DNA of 64,000 nucleotides. It comes from Maratus speciosus (Eukaryota > Arthropoda > Arachnida > Araneae > Salticidae). The stretch is taken from NCBI GenBank assembly GCA_963932465.1, contig OZ010792.1, positions 510,803,100-510,867,099 on the forward strand, given 5' to 3'. Below are positions 1 to 12,300 of this stretch, in pieces. The position numbers and the translations under genes are program-made. The number at the start of each line of letters is the position of its first letter. Position 1 is the first letter of the stretch. The notes under the pieces were generated by a model. It did not search any database and had not been told where the DNA came from. It was given only the letters and a program-made list of their open reading frames with translations.

Positions 1-2787
1 TAGATAAAAGCAGAGTGACCATAGACGAAAATACCAGTGAGTTTGAAAATCTAAATAAATGTTGTGTTGCTGACAGTAGTGTTAAAAGTAAAAAGAAAAG
101 TCTCTTATGGTGGCATGAAAAGTTAGCTCATCAACATTTTGATCATGTCAAGAAGCTGCTTACAGAAAATGAAATTACCTGGGAAAATTCTTCTGATATT
201 CCATTCTGTGAGGCATGCATTCAAGGAAAGCAACAACGTAGTCCCTTTCAAGAAAGTAAATCGAAATCTACTGAAATTTGTAATATAATTCATGCAGATT
301 TATGTGGTCCAATAGAAGTAGCATCAATTGGAAAGTCTCGTTACATGCTAGTGTTAAAAGATGATTACTCTCACTTTAGGAAGCTTTATTTTCTTGAAAA
401 TAAGTATCAAGTGTATGATAAATTGTTAGAGTTCATATTGATGTGCAAAAACCAGATGAATAAAAATATCCTAGTAATAAGATCTGACAATGGCAAAGAA
501 TTCCGGAATGATAAAATTAAAGAACTTTTGATTCATCATGGCATAGAGCATGAAACTTCTGTCCCATATAATCCACAGCAAAATGGCCGAGCTGAACGAG
601 AAATGAGAACCATCATGGAAGCTGCAAGAACTATGTTGGTAGCAAAAAATCTAGATAAGAAGTTCTGGGCAGAAGCTGCGAATACAGCTGTATACATAAT
701 TAACAGAACAGGTACTAGCACAGTGAAAGGAAAAACACCTTATGAATTGTGGAAAAACAAGACTTTTGACATTAGAAATTTAAAGTTTACATTTGGATCT
801 GAAGTATGGGTTCACATCCCAAAAGAAAAACGTAGAAAATTAGATGTTAAGAGTGAAAAAGGAATTTTTGTTGGATATGGTGAAAATACTAAAGGATTCA
901 GAGTCTACTTCTCAAAAACAAACACAGTGACATTACATAGAGATATAATAATTAATCCAAATGAGAAACCTTCCTATACAGTAAAGAATGAAAATTTTGT
1001 TTTGGATTTAATTGATCCTGTGCAACATCAAAGTTCAGAATTTGATGAAGATAAGGATACTGACATGGATTTGGATAACTTGGCCAATAATCAACAACAA
1101 GATGATGATGACAACTGCAGTACAGATTCACCTGCTCCCCAGTTAAGTAATACCAAAATGCACCTTCGAGCAAGAGATAACCTGAGGAAGCCATCGAGAT
1201 TTGAGGACTTTGAAACAAGCTACATAAGTATAACCGATGTGGAAGAACCTATCACTTATGAAGAAGCTATGAACTCAAGTTCATCGAAAAAGTGGCAAGA
1301 GGCCATAAATGCTGAACTGAAAGCCCTCTCTGAAAATGACACTTGGGACATTGTTGACAAACCAAATGACTGTAATATAATAGACAGTAAGTGGGTTTTT
1401 AAAATTAAGCGGGACAATAAAGGTAAGATTTCATTATTTAAATGCAGATTGGTTGCTAGGGGTTATCAACAAAAAGGGTTAATATTTGAAGATGTATATT
1501 CTCCTGTAGCTAAGTTAAATACTTTAAGAATGTTGTTAGCAATTAGTGTAAATTTTGATTGGGTTGTATATCAAATGGATGTATGTAGTGCTTTCTTACA
1601 TGGGGAAATCAAAGAGGATGTTTTTATGTATTTACCTGATAATTGTAATTTACCTGATGGGAAAGTATGTAAGCTTAAAAAGGCTATATACGGGTTAAAA
1701 AGAGCACCAAAATATTGGTATGAAAAATTTCAGAAATTTATGTCTTCTCAAAATTTTGTAAAATCTGAAAATGATCAATGTTTGTATTTCAAATTTTCGA
1801 ATGATTGTAAACTTTATGTATTGATATATGTTGATGATTTGATTATCACAGGTTCTGATAGCAAGCAAATAAATGATTTTAAATGTGAAATGAAAAGAAA
1901 TTTTAAAATGAAAGATTTTGGTCCTATTTCTTACTATTTGGGTATATCTATTTCTCAGAATGTAAATGAAGGTATTTTAACATTAGATCAGAGTAACTAT
2001 TTAGAAAATGTGTTGAAAAGATTTGATATGTTTGAATGTAAAAGTATCTCTACTCCTATGGACACTAACTTTAATTATGAATGTTTAATTAATGAAAAAT
2101 CAGAAAATGTAAATGTGGAAAATAAATGTAGAAAATTAATTGGTTGTATCATGTATGCAATGCTAGGAAGCAGACCTGATTTATGTAATTCTATCAGTAT
2201 TTTGAGTAGATATCAAAACTATGCAAGTGAAAAGTTATTGTTGTTCTTAAAAAGAGTGTTACATTATATTAAAGGTACAATTGACTTGAAGTTAGTGTAT
2301 AGAAAAAATGTAAATGCTGAATTAGTTAAAGGTTTTGTTGACGCTGATTGGGGGGGGTGATACTATTAACAGGAAATCTACAACAGGGTATTGTTTTCAA
2401 ATTTATAATTGTACAATTTCATGGTGTTCTAAACAAACTTGTGTAGCTTTATCGTCTACAGAGGCGGAGTACATTGCCTTGAGCCTATGTGTAAGTGAAG
2501 CTTGCTGGGTTCGAAATTTATTGATTGAATTAAATTTAAATGGTTGTGGAAATTTTGTTGTACCTCTCTATGAGGATAATCAGTCAGCTATTCGTATCAG
2601 CAAATCATGTGAACAACCTAAAAGGTTAAAGCACATAAATGTTAAGTATCATTTTGTGCAAGAAAAAGTAAGAGATAGAACTGTTTCAATTAATTACATT
2701 CCATCTACAGAACAGGTTGCTGATTTATTAACTAAGCCTCTAAGTAAAGTATTGTTTGAAAAATTCAGAAAAATAATGTTCGGTTAA
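1..2787 (+). pseudogene. Ty1/copia retrotransposon polyprotein (integrase, RT, RNase H), 5' partial, frameshifted
   Basis: The frame is already open at base 3, so gag and protease lie left of the window. Counting from the GTG at 15: a pre-integrase zinc finger (H34, H39, C65, C68); an integrase core with D95, D158 (SDNG) and E194, where D158 and E194 are 35 residues apart; a copia reverse transcriptase at about 440-680 with the YVDD active site at 605-608; and the DADW start of RNase H. At 2350-2357 a run of eight G shifts the frame to a stop at 2358. The other frame (2335-2787) continues RNase H with STEAEY and YEDNQSA, so one extra G breaks an otherwise intact ORF. Family order (integrase before RT) is that of copia elements. 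The single homopolymer change could be a real mutation or a sequencing error. Confidence 0.95.
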
Positions 2788-2803
2788 TTTTTTTTTTATG
2801 TTG

Positions 2804-2825
2804 TATGTATATATATATATATTGT
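2804..2825. repeat. Short (TA)n microsatellite
   Basis: A TA dinucleotide run lies between the end of the copia ORF and its 3' LTR. Confidence 0.8.
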
Positions 2826-2867
2826 ATTGTATGTTAAGTGTTATGATTTTTATGTTGGGCATATTTA

Positions 2868-2880
2868 GATTGAGGGAGGA
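2868..2880 (+). promoter_or_regulatory. Polypurine tract of the copia element
   Basis: A purine-rich stretch (agattgagggagga) directly abuts the TG that opens the 3' LTR. In LTR retrotransposons this primes plus-strand DNA synthesis. The position relative to the LTR start supports the call. Confidence 0.7.
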
Positions 2881-3116
2881 TGTTGGAAGTACAATCGAAA
2901 TATGTCAGTCGATATGTAATCATAATCGTTTGAGATGCGTGCGCATCCTGTCTCATCCTGTCCCGAAACTGTAGAACAATTTTAGTTGTAGTTCGGATTC
3001 TATATTTGTTGTTTTGTGTTCCGTGTCGTCTTTTGTGTTCTTCAGAATAAACTTTCATGTTTAAAAGTAAAACCTGCTGTGGTTATTTAGTATTTAAGGC
3101 GCACTGTGTTACAACA
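2881..3116 (+). mobile_element. 3' LTR of the copia element
   Basis: It begins TGTTGGAAG right after the polypurine tract and ends ACA at 3116, giving TG...CA termini and a 236-bp LTR, a normal size for arthropod copia. An AATAAA polyadenylation signal lies at 3046-3051. The 5' LTR is outside the window, so LTR identity (insertion age) and the target duplication cannot be read. Confidence 0.8.
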
Positions 3117-3139
3117 CATAAGATAGTGTAAGAAAGAAT

Positions 3140-4680
3140 GACTCGCGAAATTCCGGGGAGGGGGGGGCGCTAGATTTCTATTTAAAAATAGCGTTTCTGA
3201 CCGCTTTAGGTGACTTTTTGAGGGAGTCCTGAGATATATGCTACTTATTTAATATAAAATTGTCTAAAGTTTAGTTACCACTATTTCCTAATAGTAATTT
3301 CAGCAGAGTTTCCTTCCGATACAGTTTTGTTAAGAAGAGTACGCTCCCTCTATTCTGGGGATATGGGGATCCCTCTATATAAGGGAGGGGGGGGCGCTAG
3401 ATTTCTATTTAAAAAATTAGCGTTTCTGGCCGCTTTAGGTGATATTTTGAGGGAGTCCTGAGATATATGCTACTTATTTAATATAAAATTGTCTAAAGTT
3501 TAGTTACCACTATTTCCTAATAGTAATTTCAGCAACTATCTTAATTTCTTAAGACCGCCACCAATTCGAGTAACATATCTACTTATAGGTTGTTTAACGG
3601 AGTTTCCTTCCGATACAGTTTTGTTAAGAATAGAGTGCGCTCCCTGGTGGTGGAATGTGGAACTAACATTTTTGTTAAAATTAGGAAATATAACAAGGCG
3701 ATCTGTTTGAAATGTTGCGATAGTTTATAACACATTAGAAAAAGTTTATAAAAAATGGCGCGTGAAATTTCGGGAAGGTAGGGGGAGGGGCAAAATATTT
3801 CTTTTTTGTTTCATACCGTTTCAGGTGCGTTTTTTGATGGAGTCCTCAGATACATGCTACTTATACTTGTTAAATATAAATATGCCAAAAGTTAAATTAC
3901 CACTATTTCCGAATAGTAATTTCAACAATTATCTTAAATTCTTGCTGAAGACCGCCACCCCCTCGAGTAACATATCTACTAATGGGTTGTGTAAAGTGGT
4001 TTCGTTCAGATACGCTTTTGTTAAGAATACAGTGCGCTTCCTGGTGGTGGAATGTGGAATTAACAGACCGCGATTTCATTTAAAGTAGGAAATCTAACAA
4101 TTCAATCTGTTTTAAACTTTAAGATACTTTATAACACACCAGGGATGTAGTGGAGGGTATACGGGGGTATACGTCGTATACCCTCTGGATTTTTTAAAGA
4201 ACACCGTATACCCTCTGTTTCTCAAGAAAGCTATAGTATATATGCACGAGGGTATACTCTCTGCCTTGAGCGTATACCCTCTGCTTAGAACGTATACACA
4301 CTGTTTTTTTTATGACTACACCACTGTAACACACGATAATAAATTATAAAGAAGGGCGCGTCGCATTTCGAGGAGGGGGGGATGGGTTGAGGGAGATGCG
4401 CGAACAAAATTAGGAAATATAACTGGACGATCTGTTTGAAACTTTAATATGGCTTATAAAACATAACATAAATTTTTAAAATCAGGCCGCGTCAAAAATC
4501 ATGGTGACCATCTGCCCACTCCCCCCCCCCAAGGGGGGCACTTTTCTAAATTTGGCAGATACCCGTCATGTGATATATCGTAGCATTTTGGGGGGGCGAA
4601 CAAAATTAGGAAATATAACAAGGCGAATATGTTTGAAACTTTAACATAGTTTAGGATGTGTTTGCCAAAATTTAGAAGGT
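3140..4680. repeat. Tandem array of diverged 220-380 bp units
   Basis: At least three units carry the same succession of motifs: a G-run with cgctagattt, 'gagtcctgagatatatgctac', 'ccactatttcc.aatagtaatttca', and 'cagttttgttaag'. They start near 3140, 3380 and 3756. Shorter, more diverged pieces ('aacaaaattaggaaatataac') lie near 4395 and 4600. Positions 3163-3303 and 3383-3536 are almost identical, while the first unit lacks about 66 bp present in the second. The array is interrupted by a hAT MITE at 4140. No coding potential is convincing. Confidence 0.8.
4140..4326. mobile_element. hAT-type MITE, family G copy 1
   Basis: A 187-bp element starting CAGGGATGTAGTGG and ending with the inverted CCACTG. 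It is flanked by a perfect 8-bp duplication, TAACACAC (4132-4139 and 4327-4334). The interior repeats 'gtataccctctg' several times. The CAG end and 8-bp duplication are the hallmarks of hAT elements. It is non-coding and needs a transposase from elsewhere. Confidence 0.9.
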
Positions 4681-5317
4681 ATTCCATGGCGATAAATGTA
4701 CTGGACGTTCTGAAAGAAAGTGTTTTGAAAGGAATATTAAACGAAACACTTTGTGCGATGTATGATCACACTTACCCACTTGTTTGAGCAATTTTTGCAA
4801 TTCCGGAGTGACATTGTCGAACAAACATTTTTCACTATTTTTCTAGTGGATAATTTAACATAGTTTTCCGAACAAAATAAATATCGTGCATTAAGGGGTT
4901 AAAAACTTTTTTTTTTTCCATCCCTTGTCATTTCCGAATTCTTCAATAAGTGTGTATTTTTCAGAACTATTTAAAAAAGAAATTGCAAATAAGGATAGCA
5001 AGATTTTACATTGCTTTGAACTTGTCTAACATGCCTATATTCAAATCGAAATAGTATTGAAATTTGTTTTTTTAATGCCTAGATGCAATTTGAATGTATG
5101 CATTGACTGTGTTCATAAACACTGCGATCCAGATATGTCTTATAGTCCAGGATAAATTACTTAACGAAAATTTTAGATTGAACTAAATGATGCTAATGAA
5201 TTAAGTTTTGATGAATGTTGCATGCTATACTATTTTTGACAATGTAGCAAGTAGATTGTTTCCTGCCGATTTGTTTTTAGAAAATTTTACTGATGAAGAT
5301 GGTTTTGAAGATTAAAC

Positions 5318-5358
<41 letters not shown>

Positions 5359-5805
5359 GGGCCCCGATATGCTATTTCTTTCAGGCAATTAGTGTCCCTA
5401 AAAATTTTTTTGCATAATCCAGCCGTAAAACGAAACCGATATATCATTGTATGGTTAATGTCTACTGCAATTTTTTAAACTTCTAAACATCGCATATTTT
5501 GAATTTTTACACCTTCGTATGGGAAAATTACTTACTATTTGTTTCAAAACTGCATCTCAATTTATTTTTGAGATGTGAACTGAAGTACTCCATTTCTGTA
5601 GAAAGTAAAGGGAAAATAATATTACTATCTTTTTTGCCATTTTCCTAACTAGGAAAATTTTTTGAAAAAATATAAATGTTATGGAACTACTATAAACTAT
5701 AATTTTAAGTATCCATATTAATGTTTTCAAATGAAGGCATATGAATCATTAGTCAATTTTTTCAGAGTTTACACATTTTTGCTGGGTTTGTGTATTATTC
5801 AGTGC
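4681..5805. other. No gene; AT-rich sequence with a 37-T run
   Basis: Positions 4722-4786 occur again inverted at about 6838-6905. A run of 37 T lies at 5321-5357. Positions 5480-5720 belong to a dispersed repeat (family W) also seen at 39260-39570 and, in part, 40870-41070. No reading frame here is convincing. Confidence 0.6.
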
Positions 5806-5982
5806 GAGGCTAACGAAAAACAGGCTACTGCGGTGCGTCCCTCATGTCTTTACAGACCGCTAGAGACGCGATGCTCTTTTCGTGCACCTGCATTGGTGCA
5901 TTCAAGCATCACGTGACTCCAGCGGTCTGTAAAAAAGAAGCATAAAATGCACCGCGGTAGGCCTGTCTTTTTCGTTAGCCTC
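5806..5982. mobile_element. Foldback MITE, Mutator-like, family F copy 1
   Basis: A 177-bp palindromic element with GAGGCTAACGAAAAA ends and an inner inverted arm around the 'accgcggt' and 'acagaccgct' motifs. The flanks show an imperfect 10-bp duplication (about 7 of 10 matching, centred on ATTCAG). A second copy at 39704 has a perfect 11-bp duplication; 9-11 bp is the Mutator-like range. It is inserted in the family W repeat. Confidence 0.8.
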
Positions 5983-7090
5983 AATTCAGCGATAGTGACG
6001 TCATCTATACTTAACTGGATGTTAGACTGGATCGTAAATGTGGAATTCTTCAGCGGATGCAAATGACGTCATATTTAAAATAAAAGCGTGTAAAGTCTTA
6101 AAACTGATACGCTTTGTACAAGTGCATTTTCACTCCAGCAGCTTTGAAATTCTTCACAGGTGGAAATGCTTCACGTTTGAAAGTAACGCAATTGAAATCG
6201 CACTGATAAAATGCAAATTACAAGAATTTCGTTTATAGAAGAGCAGTGACCTTTGGATTAAAATATTTGTTTGAGTTAGACAACCATGAGATGCCATTTT
6301 TTTATTGTAATTAATTTTGAAGGTTCATTATGAATTAATGGAGCAGTTCCTTCAAACTTTTTTTTTTTCGTCTAAATTCGGCGGTTCCACCGCGAAATTT
6401 TTTTCTCATCGGGGGCGACGCTGAATTCTGAAAGCAGAATTCCTGCTTGTTACATCTTTAAATTTATGAATAAATTATACGTAGGATAGTAAACTATATT
6501 GTTTAGTATACTATTTTATAATTACGTGGCTATTATGACCATACATCTGATGGTGTGATCTTTACGTTCCGTAATTTTTTTTTTCCCCCGAGATATCTGA
6601 ACCGTATTTAAAACTAGGCTTGATAGGTATGACAGCATTAAAGATGGCTAAACGGGTTTTTTCACACTGAAGTATTCAGCTGTTTTGAGTGTTTATAGTT
6701 TTCTGCACACTAACATGAACGAACTTATTCTAATGGTAATTATTTATCTGATAAAAACAAATAACCAATATTCATTGAAATTAGTTTCAAAAGCACCGAA
6801 TTAAATTATGAATATTTTTAATAAACGTCAGACAAGTTGTAAAACAAGTGGGTAAGTGTGATCACAGATCTCGGAGGGTTTCGTTTAATATTCCTTTCGA
6901 AACATTTTATCCTTTTGCGAAATCTGTTAGTTCCACATTTCGCAACAAGGGGGCGCACTCTATTCTACACAAACATCTATCCGAATGAAACTGCATTTTA
7001 CAACTACCGTAGGTATATTAGTCGAGGGGATCGGGTCTATAGCACCCGAGATGGGTAGGCACCCTGGTGGTAGAATGTGGAACTGAAATA
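5983..7090. other. No gene; dispersed repeat W remainder and diverged array pieces
   Basis: Up to about 6130 the sequence continues the family W repeat (compare 39900-39990). Positions 6838-6905 are an inverted copy of 4722-4786. Near 7060 the 'cctggtggtagaatgtgg' motif of the 3.1-4.7 kb array recurs. No supported coding region. Confidence 0.55.
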
Positions 7091-7547
7091 TGTAAGGCTA
7101 TGTGCATAGTATGAAAGAGTGGTCAAAGTGGTGTCGGCAAAAGTTAGAAAAATACCCACCGGTTGCAATGGGAGGAGGTTAGAAAAATTGCTTAAAATAC
7201 ACAAGTTAGAGCCCGGTGGGTAAGTAATATGACTATGAAAATTTTGATTTTTCGTGTGATCGCAAGTGTTTTGCTATACGTATGCAAAATTTCAAGTCTT
7301 CAACTCAAATAGGGGCTCAGTTAGGACAAAAAGCTTAAAATACACAAGTTGGAGCCCAGAGGGCTAAATATAAGAATTTTTCAAAATTTTAGGATTTGTC
7401 GTTTGATGTGAGGTGTTAAGCTATAAGTATGCAAAATTTAAAGTCTCCAACATATATAGTTTGTGAGAACGGGCTCTGTGACGGACAGACAGAGGAGCGA
7501 GACGAATAGGGTTTCGTCAGATGAACGAAACCCTAAAAACAGGACTG
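7090..7547 (+). repeat. Tandem-unit repeat ending in hairpin; possible non-LTR retrotransposon 3' end
   Basis: Two units of about 140 bp begin 'gcttaaaatacacaagtt' near 7190 and 7330. They are followed by 'gacggacagacaga' and a perfect 11-bp hairpin, TAGGGTTTCGT (7507-7517) with its complement at 7525-7535, then AAAAA. Tandem units, a GACGGACAGAC block, a terminal hairpin and a short A tail recall the 3' ends of arthropod non-LTR elements. No coding part is attached, so the class assignment is an inference. Confidence 0.5.
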
Positions 7548-9833
7548 CAACATACTTTTATGAAATTAATATGTACTTTGATTAATTGCGTATAATTTTA
7601 CTAGTGGGCTTCGTCCGTTACGGTGATCGGTTTCTCCAAATGAACCTTGAATCAAACTAATCTGAATTTGACCTTTTTAAAGAAATGTAACTTTGCTTGC
7701 AAAGTCCTTCCGCAATACTGAAAACTGTACGAACGCCATTGCACTATATTTTCTAATAAGTCTGCTAAATTTGGGTTGGTCAGGGTCAACTCTTTATTAG
7801 TGGTATTTGGTAAAGAGATATGCAATACACTAAAGCTCCCCTGAAAAATTATCGCAAGGAGTCTTATCAAAAGCCGTCCAGTATAACTTAAAAAAAAAAA
7901 AAAAAAGTAATCGGATTCACCTGCTTAGAGAAATTTCTAAGTTCTAGAATTATGGGGGAAAGATATCCAATATAAACCTTTCCTGTAAAATTTTCAGTTT
8001 AATTCTGCTGAATGTATTTTTATTAAAGTTACAAGCAGCCGCAACGAAATTTGGATTTTATATATAGTGGATGATTGTACTACTCATTTCAAATGCATAT
8101 TGAATGGATATTTTCACAAAGTATGACATAAAAAGAATGAGTTCAAGTTTTATTTTCAAATGAGACGGGTAAGATAACTAAATGTTGCTTTCAGTGTATA
8201 AAGCGATGACTATTTTCGTGTAAGTGTACATTTTTTAGCTATTCATGATCATATGCGATTGGGGGACTGTTTGAAGTTGTACTATATAGTTAATTTTAAA
8301 ATCGTCCTTTGAGTGATTTCCCCCCCCCCCCCCCCCCCATCAGAGCTTTAGGGTATTAGTTTCAAGATGGAAACGCAATAAATGACTGCCGAGTTATTTT
8401 TAAATAACTATAATTTTAAAAAAAAATTAATCAGTTACATTATTTAGACGAGTTCTGAATTTAACTTTAGTAAATGAGAATTCAAATTTTAAAAATTTAT
8501 AGAGAAAATATACCGTTTAGACGAAAGAATGTTAAAAGTATTTTTTAGAAATTATTAAAACATGAAACTCGTCAATCAGCTGAACTACATACAAATTCAG
8601 ATCCCTTGGAGTCCAATTATAAACATCTCGTCTGTGGTTCTGAAACACTATGCTAACGCGTTTTTACCAGTGCTGCCACCTAGCTACAAATCGCATTAGT
8701 CCTTTGAGGTCTGATAGTTGTAAATCTTCCCACCATAGTTCTGTTCCGCCTATTTAAATTCAGTTTAGCCATTTGCCATACAGTTATTAACTGTTTGCAG
8801 TGTTAGAGGAAAATAAGTTATCTTATGGAAAAATTTCTTTACAATGCTCGAAAAATACAAAATTTGTAACTCGTGAAAATTGGAGTTTTAAATTCGGATG
8901 AAAAACACCCGATATTGGCAGAGTATGGTGCTGCCATCAAGACATGAAGTAAAAGCTCCAAATGCAGCTATTTCATTGAATTTCAAATGGTTTGAAATTT
9001 TTGTGTGCTCAAAAGGACAAGTTTCGAACAGAATTTTTTTTTATAATCATCTTGGAACTTATTTGAATTTCTAAATTTTGAAATGTTGTTTAACCAGTCA
9101 TCAAACCATTTTTTGCGGAAGAATACTGCGAGGTTGGTGGGTATTTGTTTCCCTATTTTAAGACTCCTACAACGTGAACTTTTATATAGGAGTTAATTTG
9201 TTTTTACTCCCATGGTAACTGTCCATAAACGATTTTAAACATGCTTCACTTGTATAGCATTTTCCAAAGAATCTTTCGCTGTTTTGTTAAATATTAGCTT
9301 TAAAAATAAATCGTAATAGTGCATAAATAGGCTTTTTAAATGCGTCGCTGCGTATGAAGTTGAGAAGTAATTGGATAATTGAGGGTATAATATTTGTTGG
9401 GTTCTTGAATAAGGGTCGTATTTTCGAAATATTTTTGGATACTTTGTAAAAAAAAAAAGGGGGGGGTTAGTATCCGTTAGGTGTCTTAAATTTATTTTTT
9501 CTACTGTGGGCGGGTCGGTCCCGGACTTTAATTTTTTTTTTTTTTTCCCTTCTGAAAGCGCTTGGTATTTTCTGTAGACTGGAGCTTTCTTTTCGGATCG
9601 TAGGTTTTTGTGAAAATAATTGATATTTTACATTTAATAAAATCTTTAAAAAGGTTTATGAAATATTTTCTTTTGAGCTTCAAAATTGATCTTTAATTTT
9701 AAAGTACATTAATTTTTCTAACGAGTCATTTGAATGTTGTCTGATTAATCAATATTTCATAGTCTGTGGATTGCAAGCGTAAATGGAATTTTTTTTGCAT
9801 ATTCTTTTAAAATTTTAATTGTACGATCTTTAA
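7548..9833. other. No gene recognised
   Basis: AT-rich sequence with a 19-C run at 8320-8338 and an A-run/G-run junction near 9450-9466. No conserved protein, RNA gene or clear repeat end was seen. Confidence 0.5.
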
Positions 9834-10564
9834 GGGGTCTTGTACCTTTTTAAACACGACGGAATTTAACGAAAATCTTCAAAGTTTGAATTAGTCTATC
9901 TTCAAAACCTTTTTATGTATAAACATGAAATTTTGGATATTGATTAAACAGATTATGCTTTGTAATATACTACCAACAGAAATTTATTAACCTTTTACAG
10001 AATTTGGGTATTGTTGAAATCAATAGCTCTTTTTTACCCCATAAGTCATTGCGCGCATGATATCTTGAGACAGTATATATGGATTGTCATAAAATTTAGT
10101 AAATATACTAAACAAATATGTGTGTTTAAAATGATCTTTTAAGTATTTACAATGGTAATATTTTTAGCTATGACTATTTTTATTCATTAAAAATACAAAA
10201 TTTTTATTTTTACGAAAATATATTTTTTATATGGTTAATGAAATAATTTTATCCTAAGAGTAGATCATTTTAAACATACATATGTTTAGTATATTTACCA
10301 AATTTCATGCCAATCCATACATACTTTCTCAAGATATCATGTGCGCAATGAGTTATGGGGTAAAAAAAAGAGCTATTTTGATTTCAACAATACACAAATT
10401 CTGTAAAGGTTAATAAATTTCTAATGGTAGCATATTACAAAGCACAATCTGTTTAATCAATATCCAAAATTTCATGTTTATACATAAAAGGCTTTGAAGA
10501 TTGAATTAGTCTAACTTTGAAGTTTTTCGTTAACTTTCGACGCGTTTAAAAGGTACAAGACCCC
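9834..10564. mobile_element. 731-bp near-palindromic foldback element, family L
   Basis: Two long arms (about 9834-10190 and 10205-10564) are inverted copies. Ends read GGGGTCTTGTACC and its complement. The left flank is TTAA; the right is TAAG. The ends resemble family H (GGGGTCTCGGGACT, TTAA target), suggesting a related TTAA-inserting, piggyBac-like origin. No coding capacity. Confidence 0.8.
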
Positions 10565-11099
10565 TAAGAAATCTTTTTTCATTATAAATTTAATTTACTG
10601 TCATTAAAATTTTGACCAGTCCGGGGCTGAGGTTTTCGACCCATCCACACTTCTAGTCTCTTAATACTTTTGTGTAACGGTATAAACAATTGGCTAAGAA
10701 ATTCCAATTTAATTCTGGAAATAAAATACACTTTATTAAAATGAGTGGCCATGATTAAATTGCACTTGTTTGAAGGGCTCTAAGTTAATGCATTTGCCTA
10801 CGTTCGCAGCGCCCTTTTTTATGTACAATATTGAATAAACATTTTTAGTTAATTTGTAATACAGAATAGTAAACAAAATCCTATCTTCATAACCTTTCAA
10901 AAAAAAAATTTTTTCTTTTCTTTTTAAGCAAATTTGGTTTACGCCAGACTACGTACTGAGTTCAACTAAATATAATTAAATTTCCTTTGCACTGATACGA
11001 TTACTTTCCTATGCACTGAACTAGGGGTTTTACAATATCTTCAAAATTAAATGAAATATTTCAGTGTCCAAAAAAAAAAAAAAAAAAACTATGTTGTGG
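10565..11099. other. No gene recognised
   Basis: AT-rich, with an A-run near 11070. Nothing conserved was recognised. Confidence 0.5.
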
Positions 11100-11109
11100 C
11101 CATCACAAC

Positions 11110-11813
11110 TTTCTTCTATATAAATCGCGTCAATTAAATCATTTAAATAGTAAAAGAAATTGCATCAATTTAGCACCATTTCATATCAAAGTATATCTGA
11201 ATTTGAAGTTTCATGAAAATTCGTGCGTTAGTTCTTGAGAGCTATAGTAGAAATTCTGAAAAATGCAGCATAGCAGCGCCACCTGTTGAGCGATTTGCAC
11301 CAAGACCTAAACAGCAGTAATTCATATTAAGGTATACCTCAGTCTGAAGTTTGATGAAAATCCAAACATTAGTTCTTGAGATAGATATTCCAGAAATCTC
11401 AAAAATGCTGCATAGCAGCGCCACCTATTGAGAGATTTACACCAAAATGTATAAAACGTCAATTTACGTCAAGGACAACTGAATCTGAAGTTAGATGAAT
11501 ATCCGTGCATTAGTTCTGGAGATTGAACTAATGTGGAAATCGTAAAAAATGCTGCATTGCAGCGCCACCTGTTGAGTGATTTACACCAAAAACCAATTGG
11601 CACCAATTTATATCGAGACTAACTGAATATAAATTTTTAAATTCCATGTATTAGTTTTTGAGTTTCTCCCACAATTTGTGTCGCATACATCGACTCGCAG
11701 ACATTTTGTAAACATGTTTTTCGGAATCTGACCCCTAAAACGTGTAAATCCGTCGAAAACCGGAAGTCGAAAATTTTCACGAATCCAATACTCTCTTCTT
11801 GTAAAGATAGAAG

Positions 11814-11850
<37 letters not shown>
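11110..11850 (+). repeat. 3-4 tandem units of ~135 bp with hairpin and 32-A tail; non-LTR-like 3' end
   Basis: Units share 'gcagcgccacctgttgag', 'ttagttcttgag' and 'gaagttt.atgaaaat' (for example 11274, 11415, 11560). After the last unit comes an imperfect stem (tactctcttctt paired with agaagaaagta) and then 32 A (11819-11850). A poly-A tail directly after a hairpin is typical of a retrotransposed 3' end. No reverse transcriptase is attached. Confidence 0.6.
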
Positions 11851-11852
<2 letters not shown>

Positions 11853-12300
11853 CAGCACCTACAAAATTACATTATAGCATAGCTTAGATTCTAGTTCAGA
11901 ACATAGTAATGCGGTAAGTATTCTGAGAAAATTCACTGAAATGTTAAACATTTTATGTAATAGTTTATAGAGCATGGAAATGAGAACCGATTTTCCAGAA
12001 ATCTCATTTAATTATTTCTTATCTATAAAAGTGTCAAGGTTTATTAGTATTTTTATGTAAAACGCAAGAAAAGCATGTATAGAAACTTTGACATTTGTCC
12101 TGGTCTTCGCACTTCTGGTAGTTGCTCATTACTTCCAGTTTATTAAATTGGCCATATCTCCTGTTCTTATAATTCTAGGAATAAAGTTTAAACAGATTTG
12201 GAATCATAAGATTGCTCTCAAATAAAAAATTAAGTGCTAAAATTTTCATAAATGGCCATTTAAGCATAGGTAGATACAAGCTATTTGGAATAGGATTTAA
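11851..12300. other. No gene recognised
   Basis: Short AT-rich gap between the poly-A tail and the next MITE. Confidence 0.5.

Noticed and set aside
952..1218. Minus-strand frame inside the copia element
   Set aside because: Lies antisense to the integrase-RT linker of the real polyprotein and resembles no known protein.
3762..4088. 108-codon frame
   Set aside because: It falls within the tandem repeat array; the other units do not keep the frame open.
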